Assembly: GCA_963736055.1 (NCBI GenBank)
Contig: CAVTNM010000008.1
Coordinates: 1,860,001 to 1,924,000 of the forward strand
Direction: 5' to 3'
From: AC-32 sp963736055
GTDB lineage: Bacteria; Actinomycetota; Thermoleophilia; Gaiellales; Gaiellaceae
Length of the DNA: 64,000 nucleotides
Shown: piece by piece, positions 1-7,759 of the stretch
Layout: each line of letters begins with the position of its first letter
Position numbering within the stretch: the first letter of the stretch is position 1
Notes under the pieces: model-generated
Told to the model about the DNA's origin: nothing
Seen by the model: only the letters and a program-made list of their open reading frames with translations
Database searches by the model: none
Program-made: the position numbers and the translations under genes

Positions 1-2
1 CG

Positions 3-485
3 CAGTTCGCTCCCGGCCTCCCCGGCTTCGTGCCGTCGTTCCCGCTGCCGCTCCGGATCCGCGTGCTCGAGGCTCCGCGCCAGGTGGCCGCGCTCCGGGA
101 GGCGGCCGCGCGCGGCGGCGCCCACGCGAAGATCCTCTACGGCGCGGCGCTGCAGCAGCTCGGCCAGCCGCTCTCGGCCGAGAGGCAGTTCGCGGCCGCC
201 GCGCGCCTGGCGCCCGACGACCCGGACGCACGCGCGGCCGCTGCGGTCGGCCTCTTCGACAAGCAGAACCCCTCGCGCGCGTTCGGCCGCCTGGGCCCGC
301 TCGTGCGCGTGTTCCCGCACGCGCAGACGGTACGCTTCCACCTCGGCCTGATGCTCGTCTGGTCGGCGCAGATCAAGGCCGCCCGCAAGCAGTTCAACCT
401 GGCTCGCGACCAAGGCCCGGACACGATCCTCGGACGCGAGGCACGGAAGTATCTGGCCGCGCTGCGTGAGGTTGGGACCAGCTGA
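3..485 (+). CDS. TPR-repeat protein, 5' end outside the window
   Basis: The frame is open from the first bases of the window to the stop at 483-485, so the true start lies upstream and only the last 160 or so residues are seen. A GTG at 30 could start a shorter form but has no ribosome site visible. The visible part is Ala/Arg-rich and helical, with the spacing of tetratricopeptide repeats (for example AAARLAPDDPDARAAAA, then FHLGLMLVWSAQIKAARKQF). TPR arrays usually hold other proteins together; no enzymatic domain is visible here. It is followed 100 bases later by the sigma factor gene. The product call rests on repeat character alone. Confidence 0.6.
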   Translation, partial: QFAPGLPGFVPSFPLPLRIRVLEAPRQVAALREAAARGGAHAKILYGAALQQLGQPLSAERQFAAAARLAPDDPDARAAAAVGLFDKQNPSRAFGRLGPLVRVFPHAQTVRFHLGLMLVWSAQIKAARKQFNLARDQGPDTILGREARKYLAALREVGTS

Positions 486-585
486 GCGAAAAATGAGCCG
501 TTCGGCCTATGGCGTCCGTCCGGCCGCCATGCGAGAGTGCCGCATCCGCAGAGCCGCGTGCGGAATGTCACAAAGGGGGACACCA

Positions 586-1662
586 GTGAGCGAGCAGGGG
601 GAACGGGCCAGGCCGTCGACAATCGCCGAGGTGCTGGAGACGGACGAGGCCAAGGGGTTGATGGAGGCGGGCCGGGAGGCCGGGTCGCTGAGCACGGAGG
701 AGATCTCCTTGGCGTTGGGGGAGCTGGAGCTCGACGCCGCGCAGATCGACGACTTCTACCATGCGCTCGAGGAGCAGCAGATCGAGGTCGTGGACGGACG
801 CGAGGAGGAAGAGCGGCCGGTCGAGGAGCCGCGCGAGGTGACGACCGACTCGCTGCAGCTCTTCTTGAAGGACATCGGCAAGGTCGAGCTGCTGACCGCC
901 GCGCAGGAGGTCGAGCTCGCGAAGCGGATCGAGCGCGGCGAGCACCGCGCCAAGCAGGAGATGGTCGAGGCCAACCTGCGCCTGGTCGTCTCGATCGCCA
1001 AGAAGTACCGCAACCAGGGCCTGCCCTTCCTCGATCTGATCCAGGAGGGAACGATCGGGCTGGTTCGGGCTGCCGAGAAGTTCGACCACCGCAAGGGCTT
1101 CAAGTTCTCGACCTACGCGACCTGGTGGATCCGGCAGGCGGTCGCCCGAGCGCTCGCCGACAAGGCTCGGACGATTCGGATGCCTGTGCACATCGTCGAG
1201 AAGCTGAACAAGATCGTCCGGTCCGAGCGCAAGCTGCGCGCGGAGCTCGGGCGCGAGCCGAGCTCGTTCGAGATCGGCCTGGACGTCGAGCTCTCGCCCG
1301 ACGAGGTCGAGCAGATCCGCCGGAGCTCGCAGGCGCCCGTGTCCCTCGAGAAGCCGGTCGGCGACGACGAGGAGTCGGAGTTCGGGCACTTCCTCACCGA
1401 CGAGAGCGAGCCGCTGCCGGACGAGGTGGCCGAGGTCGAGCTGCGCAAGGAGACGCTGCAGCGCGTGCTCGGGACGCTGAGCGCGCGGGAGCGGCGCGTC
1501 CTCGAGCTGCGCTACGGGCTGAACGGCGAGCACCCGCGCACGCTGGACGAGGTCGGTCGCACGTTCAACGTGACACGCGAGCGGATCCGGCAGATCGAGA
1601 ACCAGAGCCTGAAGAAGCTGCGGGCGCTGGCGGACTCCGTCGCGTTGCGGGACGTTGCTTAG
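586..1662 (+). CDS. rpoD: RNA polymerase sigma factor, RpoD/SigA-like (sigma-70 family)
   Basis: Sigma subunit that directs RNA polymerase to promoters. The GTG start at 586 is chosen because an AAGGGGG ribosome site lies at 573-579, seven bases upstream; the frame is open further back but without such a site. The 358-residue protein has a short acidic region 1.1 (about 15-75), region 1.2 (DSLQLFLKDIGKVELL), the complete region 2 with the core-binding and -10 motifs (KKYRNQGLPFLDLIQEG, FSTYATWWIRQA), region 3, and region 4.2 helix-turn-helix near the end (TLDEVGRTFNVTRERIRQIE). It lacks the long non-conserved region of proteobacterial RpoD, as in many actinobacterial primary or primary-like sigma factors. 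Whether it is the housekeeping factor or a group 2 paralogue cannot be decided from this window. Confidence 0.93.
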   Translation: MSEQGERARPSTIAEVLETDEAKGLMEAGREAGSLSTEEISLALGELELDAAQIDDFYHALEEQQIEVVDGREEEERPVEEPREVTTDSLQLFLKDIGKVELLTAAQEVELAKRIERGEHRAKQEMVEANLRLVVSIAKKYRNQGLPFLDLIQEGTIGLVRAAEKFDHRKGFKFSTYATWWIRQAVARALADKARTIRMPVHIVEKLNKIVRSERKLRAELGREPSSFEIGLDVELSPDEVEQIRRSSQAPVSLEKPVGDDEESEFGHFLTDESEPLPDEVAEVELRKETLQRVLGTLSARERRVLELRYGLNGEHPRTLDEVGRTFNVTRERIRQIENQSLKKLRALADSVALRDVA

Positions 1663-1765
1663 ACGGCCTACGGCCTAGCCCGCGCAGACTCCGGGGCTTC
1701 GCCCCTCCGCTGCACGCTGGGTGGTACCAAGCTGCCACTGTGTTGGGGCATTAGACTGCGGCGCC

Positions 1766-3103
1766 TTGCCCGAGGCCTGGTTCGACGAGCTTTCCGAGTT
1801 GCTGCGGATTCCCAGCGTCAGCGCCGACCCGGCGCGCGCCGGGGACGTGGTCGACGCGGCCGAGTGGCTGGCTGCCTTCATCCGCGGCGCCGGCGGGACG
1901 GCCGAGGTCATCCGGACCGACACGCACCCGCTGATCCTCGGCGACCTGTCCGCTTCGAACGGGTCCCGGGGTCAGACCCCGGGACAGGTCCCGACGGTGC
2001 TCGTCTACGGGCACGTCGACGTCCAGCCGCCCGATCCGCTCGAGCTCTGGGAGAGCGAGCCCTTCACGCTCGAGCAGCGGGGCGAATGGCTCTACGGCCG
2101 TGGCATCGCGGACGACAAGGGACAGCTGTACATGCTCGCTCGGGCTGCAGCCGATCTCGCGGCGGCGGGCGAGCTGCCGGTCAACGTGCGCTTCGCCTGC
2201 GACAGCGAGGAGGAGACCGGTGGCCACCAGATCGTGGACTTCCTGGCCGCCGACGACCGTGGCGCCGACGCGGCGATCATCTTCGACTCGGGAATGGCGC
2301 GCCGCGGCGTGCCGGAGGTCAACATCGCCACTCGAGGGCTCGTCTACCTGCACGTGTCCGTCCGCACCGGCGAGCGCGACCTGCACTCGGGCGTCTACGG
2401 CGGCGCGGCCCTGAACGCGGTGCACGCACTCACTCAGATCCTCGGAGCGGTTCAACCCAGGGACGGGCGCCTGGCCGAGTCGCTACGGGCCGGGATCGTG
2501 TCGCCGACCGCCGAAGAGGAGGCGGCCTGGGGCGAGCTCGTCCCTGGATCGAAGCTGCTCGCCGAGGCAGGCGCGCAACCGACCGATCCGGCCGCGGCCG
2601 AGGAGTTCTACCTGCGGACGACCGCAGAGCCGGCTCTCGACGTGAACGGGATCGCCGGGGGCTCGCCGGTCTTGCAGAAGACGGTGCTGCCGGTGTTCGC
2701 CGAGGCCAACGTCTCGATCCGGCTGGCGCCCCGCCAGGACATGGAGACGATCGCGGCTGCAGCGGAGCGGCTGATGCGCGAGGCCGCACCGGCAGGCGCG
2801 GAGCTCGAGGTGACGCGTCTCTCGTCGGCTCCGCCCGCTTTGGTCTCGCCCGACACGCCGGCCCTGCAGCTCGGCCTCGACGCGTTCGAGCAGGCGATGG
2901 GCGCGCGACCGCTGCTCGTCCGCACGGGCGGCACATTGCCGATCTTCCCGGCGCTCGCCGACAAGGGCATCCCGACGATCCTGAGCGGCTTTGCGCTCCC
3001 GGAGAGCAACATCCACTCGCCGAACGAGCGGCTGCTCGCCGAGTACGTCCCGCTGGGGATCGAGGTGTCCCGGCAGCTCTTCCGCAGCCTGGCGCGCCTC
3101 TAG
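1766..3103 (+). CDS. M20 family metallopeptidase (dipeptidase / ArgE-DapE type)
   Basis: Zinc exopeptidase of the M20 family, expected to release amino acids from dipeptides or N-acyl amino acids in the cytoplasm. Motifs in order are YGHVDVQPP (metal His and Asp), GRGIADDKGQ (bridging Asp), DSEEETGG (catalytic and metal Glu), then the dimerisation domain, RTGGTLPIF, and a late metal His in SNIHSPNER. The length, 445 residues, is normal. The start is uncertain: TTG at 1766 begins the conserved PEAWFDELSELLRIPSVSADP-type N-terminus, while a GTG at 1721 would add 15 unconserved residues; neither has a strong ribosome site. An odd 10-12 residue segment (SNGSRGQTPGQ) before the first metal motif is encoded by a DNA palindrome at 1943-1990, which looks like an inserted repeat. 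Confidence 0.88.
   Translation: MPEAWFDELSELLRIPSVSADPARAGDVVDAAEWLAAFIRGAGGTAEVIRTDTHPLILGDLSASNGSRGQTPGQVPTVLVYGHVDVQPPDPLELWESEPFTLEQRGEWLYGRGIADDKGQLYMLARAAADLAAAGELPVNVRFACDSEEETGGHQIVDFLAADDRGADAAIIFDSGMARRGVPEVNIATRGLVYLHVSVRTGERDLHSGVYGGAALNAVHALTQILGAVQPRDGRLAESLRAGIVSPTAEEEAAWGELVPGSKLLAEAGAQPTDPAAAEEFYLRTTAEPALDVNGIAGGSPVLQKTVLPVFAEANVSIRLAPRQDMETIAAAAERLMREAAPAGAELEVTRLSSAPPALVSPDTPALQLGLDAFEQAMGARPLLVRTGGTLPIFPALADKGIPTILSGFALPESNIHSPNERLLAEYVPLGIEVSRQLFRSLARL
1943..1990. repeat. Palindromic repeat-like element inside the M20 peptidase gene
   Basis: Bases 1963-1985 form a perfect inverted repeat: GTCCCGGGGTC, one A at 1974, then GACCCCGGGAC. An outer pair, GACCTGTCC at 1943-1951 and GGACAGGTC at 1982-1990, can form an alternative stem. 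It is read in frame as a short linker (SNGSRGQTPGQ) just before the first metal motif, where M20 enzymes normally run straight from a Gly/Pro turn into PTVLVYGH. That suggests a small palindromic element landed in frame and was tolerated in a surface loop. No second copy was seen in the window. Confidence 0.6.
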
Positions 3104-3152
3104 CTTCTCTGTAGCCGCCTGCGGGGGCGGCCGCGGGCGACGAGCACCGCCC

Positions 3153-3497
3153 CTAGATCGGCGCTGGCTCGTCCTCGACGAGCCAGGCATGGCCGAAGCG
3201 GCGCATCTCTTCGATGATCGGCAGGAGGCACTCGCCCTTCTCGGTCAGCTCGTACTCGACGCGCGGGGGCGACTCCGGATAGCTGTGCCGGATGAGGATC
3301 CCCTCCTGCTCGAGTGCACGGAGCCGTTCGGAGAGCGTGCGCGGGCTGATCCCGGGACACGAGTGCTGGAGCTCGGAGAAGCGGCGGGCGCCCTCGGAGA
3401 GGTCGTGCACCAGAACAGCAGTCCACTTCGCGCCGAGGATCTCGGCGCACGCCACGACCGAACAGTTCGAGTCGTGGATCGGGTTCATGGTTCGCAT
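3153..3497 (-). CDS. HxlR-family winged-helix transcriptional regulator
   Basis: Small DNA-binding protein (114 residues from the ATG at 3497; a second ATG at 3488 is also possible). It shows the HxlR layout: an N-terminal Cys region (NCSVVACAEILGAKWT), the loop LSEGARRFSEL, the recognition helix region GISPRTLSERLRALEQEG, and the wing VEYELTEKGECLLPII. HxlR proteins often sense oxidants, aldehydes or other electrophiles through the N-terminal Cys and control an adjacent gene. The open frame extends to 3656, but that part overlaps the divergent PHP gene and is not conserved-looking. The divergent neighbour starting near 3537 is a possible target. Confidence 0.87.
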   Translation of the reverse strand: MRTMNPIHDSNCSVVACAEILGAKWTAVLVHDLSEGARRFSELQHSCPGISPRTLSERLRALEQEGILIRHSYPESPPRVEYELTEKGECLLPIIEEMRRFGHAWLVEDEPAPI

Positions 3498-3536
3498 TGC
3501 CTTCGAATCGTAACTCCTAGGTAGTCTCGGCCCGCT

Positions 3537-4305
3537 CTGATCGACCTCCATTCGCACATCCTCCCGGCGACTCGACGACGGGCCGCTCTCGATCGAGACC
3601 TCGCTTGCCATGGCGCGATCGGCCGTGGAGGACGGCATCCGGGTCCTCGCGGCCACGCCGCACGTGCGCGACGACTACCCGACGAGCGCCGCCGAGATGG
3701 AGGCGGCTCTGTCGGAGCTGCGGCAGGCGGTCGGGGAGGCCGGGCTCGAGCTCGAGCTCCTTCCGGGCGGCGAGCTATCGCTCGCACACCTGGCACGGCT
3801 GGAGCCGGTGCCCGCGGAACTGCGTCGCTTCGGGCTCGGCGGGAGCGACACCTGGCTGCTGTTCGAGTTTCCGTACGCCGGCTGGCCCCTTGGCCTGCTG
3901 CAGCACGCGGTGCGGCTCGCCGGCGAGGGCTTCCAGCTCGTGCTGGCGCATCCCGAGCGCAACCAGGAGGTGCAGACGAGGCCGGAGCGATTGCGGGAGT
4001 TCGTCGACGTCGGGATGCTCGTCCAGCTGACCGCCGCCGCGGTCGACGGCCGGCTCGGGCGTCACGCGCGCGACACGTCGTTCGCGATGCTCGAGCTCGG
4101 GCTCGCGCACCTGCTCGCGAGCGACGCGCACGCGCCCTCGATCCGCGCGATCGGCCTCTCCGCTGCGGTCGAGGCGATCGGCGACGCGGGGCTCACGCGC
4201 TGGCTGACCGTGGACGTCCCGGCCGCATTGATCGCCTCCGCGCCGATCCCGGAGCGACCCAGCCCCCGCTCGCGCGGCCGCTCCCGCCGCGCGAGACGAC
4301 GCTGA
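3537..4305 (+). CDS. PHP-domain phosphoesterase, CpsB/CapC-like, with an apparent +1 frameshift
   Basis: PHP metal-dependent hydrolase resembling CpsB/CapC tyrosine phosphatases or histidinol-phosphatase-type enzymes. The metal motifs are all present: DLHSHILP at the N-terminus, TPH (about residue 39), the Glu of GGELSL, HPERN, and SDAHAP. The first eleven codons (from CTG 3537) and the rest (LDDGPLSIETSLAMARSAVEDG onward) are in different frames. Removing one base, the A at about 3570, rejoins them as DLHSHILPALDDGP, the normal motif. No ATG, GTG or TTG precedes the motif in frame, so the start is CTG or lost. The tail after residue 235 is Arg/Ser-rich. The gene may be real with a sequencing error, or a fresh pseudogene. 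Confidence 0.75.
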
Positions 4306-4319
4306 TACGCTCGCGCGCG

Positions 4320-5198
4320 GTGTCGCGGCTGGACAAGGAGCTCCGCGAGCGCATCGACGAGCCCGTCTCCGACGAGGCAGAGCGCGAGGTGCGGCTCACG
4401 CCAGCCGAGGCCACGGCGCAGATGCGGATCAAGGTGCCGGCGCAGCGGAACGCGAAGCTGCGCACGGTGCTCGAGCGCGTCAATGCCGACGAGGGGCTGA
4501 AAGCCTGGTGGCACGTCGCCAACGTCAACGCGATCAAGCGCCTCGGCATCAACGACCACTCCTGGGTGCACATCCAGATCGTGGCCAACATCGGCCTGCG
4601 CCTGCTGCGACTGCTGGTCAAGCGGGGGGTCGAGCCGGCGATGGTCGAGGACTACGGCATGAAGCGCGAGGACGCCGAGGTGGTTGTCGTGCTCGGCGCG
4701 CTGCTGCACTGCGTGGGCATGGCCGTGCACCGCGACAGGCACGAGGACTGGAGCCTCTTCCTGGCCGAGCCGAAGATGCGCGAGCTCCTCGCGGGGGTCT
4801 ACGAGGAGCCGGAGCTGACCGTCGTCACCTCCGAGGTGCTGCAGGCGATCACCAGCCACCGCGAGTCGGGGAGACCGCTGACGCTCGAGGCCGGGATCGT
4901 CCGCGTGGCGGACGCGCTCGACATCGAGGAGGGCCGCTCGCGGATCCCGTTCGAGCGCGGAAGCGTCTCGATCCACTCGATCTCGGCCGCGGCGATCGAC
5001 GAGGTCGTGATCGCGGAAGGAACCGAGCGCGCGGTCTCGGTCGAGATCAAGATGAACAACTCGGCCGGGCTCTACCAGGTTGACGAGCTCCTGAAGGCGA
5101 AGCTGCACGGCTCGGGGCTCGAGCCGTACGTCGAAGTCGTGGCGCGGATCGAGAACGAGGCCGAGAAGAGCCTCGTGCCGCTGTACCGCCTCGAATAG
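4320..5198 (+). CDS. HD-domain phosphohydrolase-like protein with HC in place of HD
   Basis: GTG start at 4320, 14 bases after the PHP gene; 292 residues. It belongs to the HD superfamily of metal-dependent phosphohydrolases, of a type common in archaea and actinobacteria. Recognisable parts are the first His region (INDHSWVHIQIVANIGLRLL), the expected HD doublet region (LGALLHCVGMAVHRDRHE), and the late Asp region (RVADALDIEEGRSRI). The doublet reads His-Cys (CAC TGC) where the family has His-Asp, so metal binding may be altered. The C-terminal 80 residues form a separate alpha/beta segment (SVEIKMNNSAGLYQVDELL). The substrate is unknown. Location next to the PHP phosphoesterase suggests a small phosphohydrolase operon. 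Confidence 0.75.
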   Translation: MSRLDKELRERIDEPVSDEAEREVRLTPAEATAQMRIKVPAQRNAKLRTVLERVNADEGLKAWWHVANVNAIKRLGINDHSWVHIQIVANIGLRLLRLLVKRGVEPAMVEDYGMKREDAEVVVVLGALLHCVGMAVHRDRHEDWSLFLAEPKMRELLAGVYEEPELTVVTSEVLQAITSHRESGRPLTLEAGIVRVADALDIEEGRSRIPFERGSVSIHSISAAAIDEVVIAEGTERAVSVEIKMNNSAGLYQVDELLKAKLHGSGLEPYVEVVARIENEAEKSLVPLYRLE

Positions 5199-5211
5199 CC
5201 GCGAGCGGCGG

Positions 5212-5249
5212 TTGACAAATCGACAGACATCGATACGATGGTCGTCGAT
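5212..5249 (+). promoter_or_regulatory. ars promoter with overlapping palindromic operator
   Basis: A consensus -35 (TTGACA, 5212-5217), a 16-base spacer and a -10 (TACGAT, 5234-5239) stand before arsR. An imperfect palindrome, ATCGACAGACATCG (5219-5232) against CGATGGTCGTCGAT (5236-5249), is centred on the -10 with 11 of 14 positions paired. This is the size and place expected for an ArsR dimer that blocks polymerase and leaves on binding arsenite. Transcription starting six to ten bases after the -10 would begin at or just before the ATG at 5250, so the arsR mRNA is probably leaderless. Confidence 0.75.
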
Positions 5250-5592
5250 ATGTCCAGCGGGATCGAACTGATCGACTGCTGCCGTTCGCTGGGGGCAGAG
5301 ACACTCGAGGACGGCGACGCCGTGGCAACGGCTCAGCTTGTTCAAGGCCCTCGCTGATCCCGCTCGGGTGAAGATCTTCAACATGCTCGCCCGCAGCGAG
5401 GAGCCGGTGTGCGCGTGCGAGTTCGTCCCCGCCCTGGGCTTGGCCCAGGCAACGGTCAGCCACCACCTGAAGAAGCTGACTCAGACGGGCCTGCTCGAGC
5501 GGGAGCAGCGTGGAAAGTGGGCGTACTTCTCCCTGAATCCCGACGCCGCCGACCAGCTGGCGAGCCTCGTTCGAATTCCGGAGGTCGTCTGA
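5250..5592 (+). CDS. arsR: Arsenite-responsive repressor ArsR, with an apparent +1 frameshift
   Basis: ArsR/SmtB winged-helix repressor of about 113 residues once the frame is repaired. From ATG 5250 the reading is MSSGIELIDCCRSLGAETL...ATAQ, then one extra T at 5338-5339 puts the remainder (LFKALADPARVKIFNMLA onward) in the next frame. Deleting that T gives CAG CTG TTC AAG and restores the family sequence. The helix-turn-helix is LGLAQATVSHHLKKLTQTG and the wing REQRGKWAYFSL. The Cys pair near residues 10-11 plus the VCACEF Cys match the arsenite site of Corynebacterium-type ArsR rather than the CVC site of E. coli ArsR. An ATG at 5238 is in frame but lies inside the -10. The stop overlaps the arsM start (TGATG). 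Confidence 0.85.
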
Positions 5593-6414
5593 TGAGCATC
5601 GAGACGAGCGAGTCGCTGCGCGAGCAGGTCCGGGCCCGATACGCCGAAGCCGCGCGGGCGGTTGCAGACGGCGGGAGTTGCGGAAGTGGATCGTGCTGTG
5701 CCGGCGACGAGCCGAGTGCCGACTTCGGCGAGGCGCTCTACAGCGCGGAGCAGCGCGACGCGATCCCGGACACGGCCGCTGCTTGCGTCGCTCGGGTGCG
5801 GCAACCCGACTGCTGTTGCCGACCTCCAGGAGGGCGAGGTCGTGCTCGACCTCGGCTCCGGCGGCGGTATCGACGTGATCCTCTCGGCGAAGCGGGTCGG
5901 TCCGACCGGTGTCGCCTACGGGCTCGACATGACCGACGAGATGCTCGCGCTGGCCCAGCAGAACGCGCGCGAGGCCGGGGTCTCGAACGCCCACTTCCTC
6001 AAGGGCGTGATCGAGCAGATCCCGCTTCCCGCGGGCTCGGTCGACGTCGTGATCTCCAACTGCGTGATCAACCTGTCGACCGACAAGCCTGCCGTGCTCG
6101 CCGAGCTCGGGCGCGTGCTCAGGCCCGGTGGCCGTCTCGGTATCAGCGATGTGGTCGCCGAGGATCGGCTTGCTCCAGAGCAACGCGCGGAGCGGGGGAG
6201 CCACGTCGGTTGCATCGCAGGCGCGCTCTCGCACGGCGAGTACACCGCGGGCCTGGAGGAGGCGGGCTTCGAGGAGATCACCGTGGAGTTCACGCACGAG
6301 GTCGCCGACGGCATGCACGGAGCGATCGTCAAGGGGACGAAGAGCAGCGAGTGGAACCCCAAGCCCGGCACCCTGCCGGTCCTGGAGCAGGCGGCCGGCC
6401 CGGGTTGCTGCTGA
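5592..6414 (+). CDS. arsM: Arsenite S-adenosylmethionine methyltransferase ArsM, with an apparent +1 frameshift
   Basis: Methylates As(III), producing methylated and volatile arsenicals; about 273 residues after frame repair. ATG 5592 overlaps the arsR stop. The N-terminus (MSIETSESLREQVRARYAEA, a Cys-rich GSCGSGSCC segment, EQRDAIPDTAA) and the body (ASLGCGNPTAVADLQEGE onward) are in different frames. One extra T at 5783-5784 explains it. The SAM motif is VLDLGSGGGID, and the conserved arsenic-binding Cys regions SNCVINLS and GCIAGALS are present. The protein ends in GPGCC. Placement between arsR and arsC supports the function; a functional protein requires the shift to be an error or to be bypassed. 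Confidence 0.87.
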
Positions 6415-6428
6415 GAAAGGGAGGCGAG

Positions 6429-7064
6429 ATGACACAGACAATCGATCCGGTCACTCAACACCACATCGATCAGGCCGCCGATCGGCTCGCGGATGAGTTC
6501 GCGGGGGTCTTCTCCCGCGAGACGATCGCCCGCTATATGACGGAGTCCCAGGACCTGCTCGGCGAGGCCCGCGTAAACGTCTTCGTGCCGGTGCTCGCCC
6601 ACCGGTTCGCGCGGGAGCGGCTGAAGGCGCTGGCCCAGGCGGAAGGGAAGCTCGGCAAGGAGCAGCCCGAGGTCTTGTTCGTGTGCGTGCACAACGCGGG
6701 GCGCAGCCAGATGGCGGCCGGGCTCGTCAAGCTTCGTTCACGAGGGCGGGTCCACGTTCGCTCCGCCGGCTCGACGCCCGCGGCAGAGATCAACCCGGCG
6801 GTTGTCGAGGCAATGCAGGAGCTGGGGGTCGACATGAACGAGGAGTTCCCGAAGCCGCTGACGGACGAGGTGGTGCGCGCCGCCGACGTCGTGATCACGA
6901 TGGGCTGTGGCGATGCGTGCCCGATCTACCCGGGGAAGCGCTACGAGGATTGGGAGCTGGAGGATCCGGAGGGCAAGGATCTGGCGACTGTGCGTCGCAT
7001 CCGCGACGAGATCGACCGTCGGGTGCAGAAGCTCGTCGGCGACCTGGCTCCCACCACCGGCTGA
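6429..7064 (+). CDS. arsC: Arsenate reductase ArsC, low-molecular-weight phosphatase type
   Basis: Reduces arsenate to arsenite. ATG 6429 follows a GGGAGG ribosome site 14 bases after arsM. The protein has 211 residues: a helical N-terminal domain of about 75 residues (AADRLADEFAGVFSRETIARY) of the kind fused to actinobacterial ArsC, then a phosphatase-like domain with the P-loop CVHNAGRSQMA (Cys-x5-Arg). A pair of Cys follows in MGCGDACPIYPGK. Whether mycothiol or thioredoxin recycles it cannot be read with certainty; actinobacterial relatives use mycothiol/mycoredoxin. The arsenite made here would leave by the aquaporin encoded five bases downstream or be methylated by ArsM. Confidence 0.93.
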   Translation: MTQTIDPVTQHHIDQAADRLADEFAGVFSRETIARYMTESQDLLGEARVNVFVPVLAHRFARERLKALAQAEGKLGKEQPEVLFVCVHNAGRSQMAAGLVKLRSRGRVHVRSAGSTPAAEINPAVVEAMQELGVDMNEEFPKPLTDEVVRAADVVITMGCGDACPIYPGKRYEDWELEDPEGKDLATVRRIRDEIDRRVQKLVGDLAPTTG

Positions 7065-7069
7065 GGCGC

Positions 7070-7759
7070 ATGACGCTTCCGGCGACGGCGCGCCTGCTCG
7101 CAGCCGAATTCGTAGGGACGTTCGCGCTCGTCTTCGCCGGCGCGGGGGCGGTGATGGTCGACGCGAAGACGCACGCGCTGGGGCACGTCGGCGTCGCGAT
7201 CACGTTCGGCCTGGTGATCATGGCGATGATCTACGCCGTCGGGCACATCTCCGGGGCTCATTTCAACGGCGCCGTTACGTTGGCATTCGCGCTGAGCCGC
7301 CACTTCCCGTGGACCCGAGCTGCCGGCTACTGGATCGCCCAGCTTCTAGGCGCTCTCGCGGCGGCGGCGCTTCTCCGAGGCTCGCTGGGCAACATCGCCC
7401 ACGTCGGCGCAACGCTTCCCTCGGGCTCGCAGGCGCAGTCGTTCCTCTGGGAGCTCGTGCTGACCTTCTTCCTGATGTTCGTGATCATGGCCGTGGCGAC
7501 CGACACGCGTGCAGTCGGTGAGGCCGCCGCGATCGCGATCGGCGGCACGGTCGGTCTCGACGCGATGTTCGGCGGTCCGATCTCCGGCGCATCCATGAAC
7601 CCGATGCGCTCGGCCGGTCCAGCGCTCGTGTCGGGCGACCTGCACGCCCTCTGGCTGTACATCGTGGCGCCGATTGCCGGCGCCTCGCTCGGGGCGCTCG
7701 TCTACCAGTTCATCCGCGGCGAGCAACTCCAGCCGGCTCGTGAAGCCCGCGGACGCTAA
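7070..7759 (+). CDS. MIP-family channel (aquaporin/AqpS-like) of the ars operon
   Basis: Six-helix membrane channel of the major intrinsic protein family, 229 residues, starting at ATG 7070 right after arsC. In ars operons of this layout (AqpS of Sinorhizobium is the known example) the channel lets arsenite run down its gradient out of the cell, replacing ArsB or Acr3 pumps. The two pore motifs are degenerate: the first reads HFNGAVT (NGA for NPA) and the second SMNPMRSAGPA (NPM for NPA). The second-half Arg of the selectivity filter is kept. The unusual motifs could widen or retune the pore. No ArsB or Acr3 gene is visible nearby. Confidence 0.88.
   Translation: MTLPATARLLAAEFVGTFALVFAGAGAVMVDAKTHALGHVGVAITFGLVIMAMIYAVGHISGAHFNGAVTLAFALSRHFPWTRAAGYWIAQLLGALAAAALLRGSLGNIAHVGATLPSGSQAQSFLWELVLTFFLMFVIMAVATDTRAVGEAAAIAIGGTVGLDAMFGGPISGASMNPMRSAGPALVSGDLHALWLYIVAPIAGASLGALVYQFIRGEQLQPAREARGR

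Noticed and set aside
1693..1705. GGGGC-TTC-GCCCC hairpin after the sigma factor gene, as a terminator
   Set aside because: The stem is only five base pairs with no T tract; too weak to call.
537..1754. 405-codon frame overlapping the sigma factor gene
   Set aside because: Out-of-frame shadow with Arg/Ala/Gly-rich composition; sigma regions 1-4 are on the other frame.
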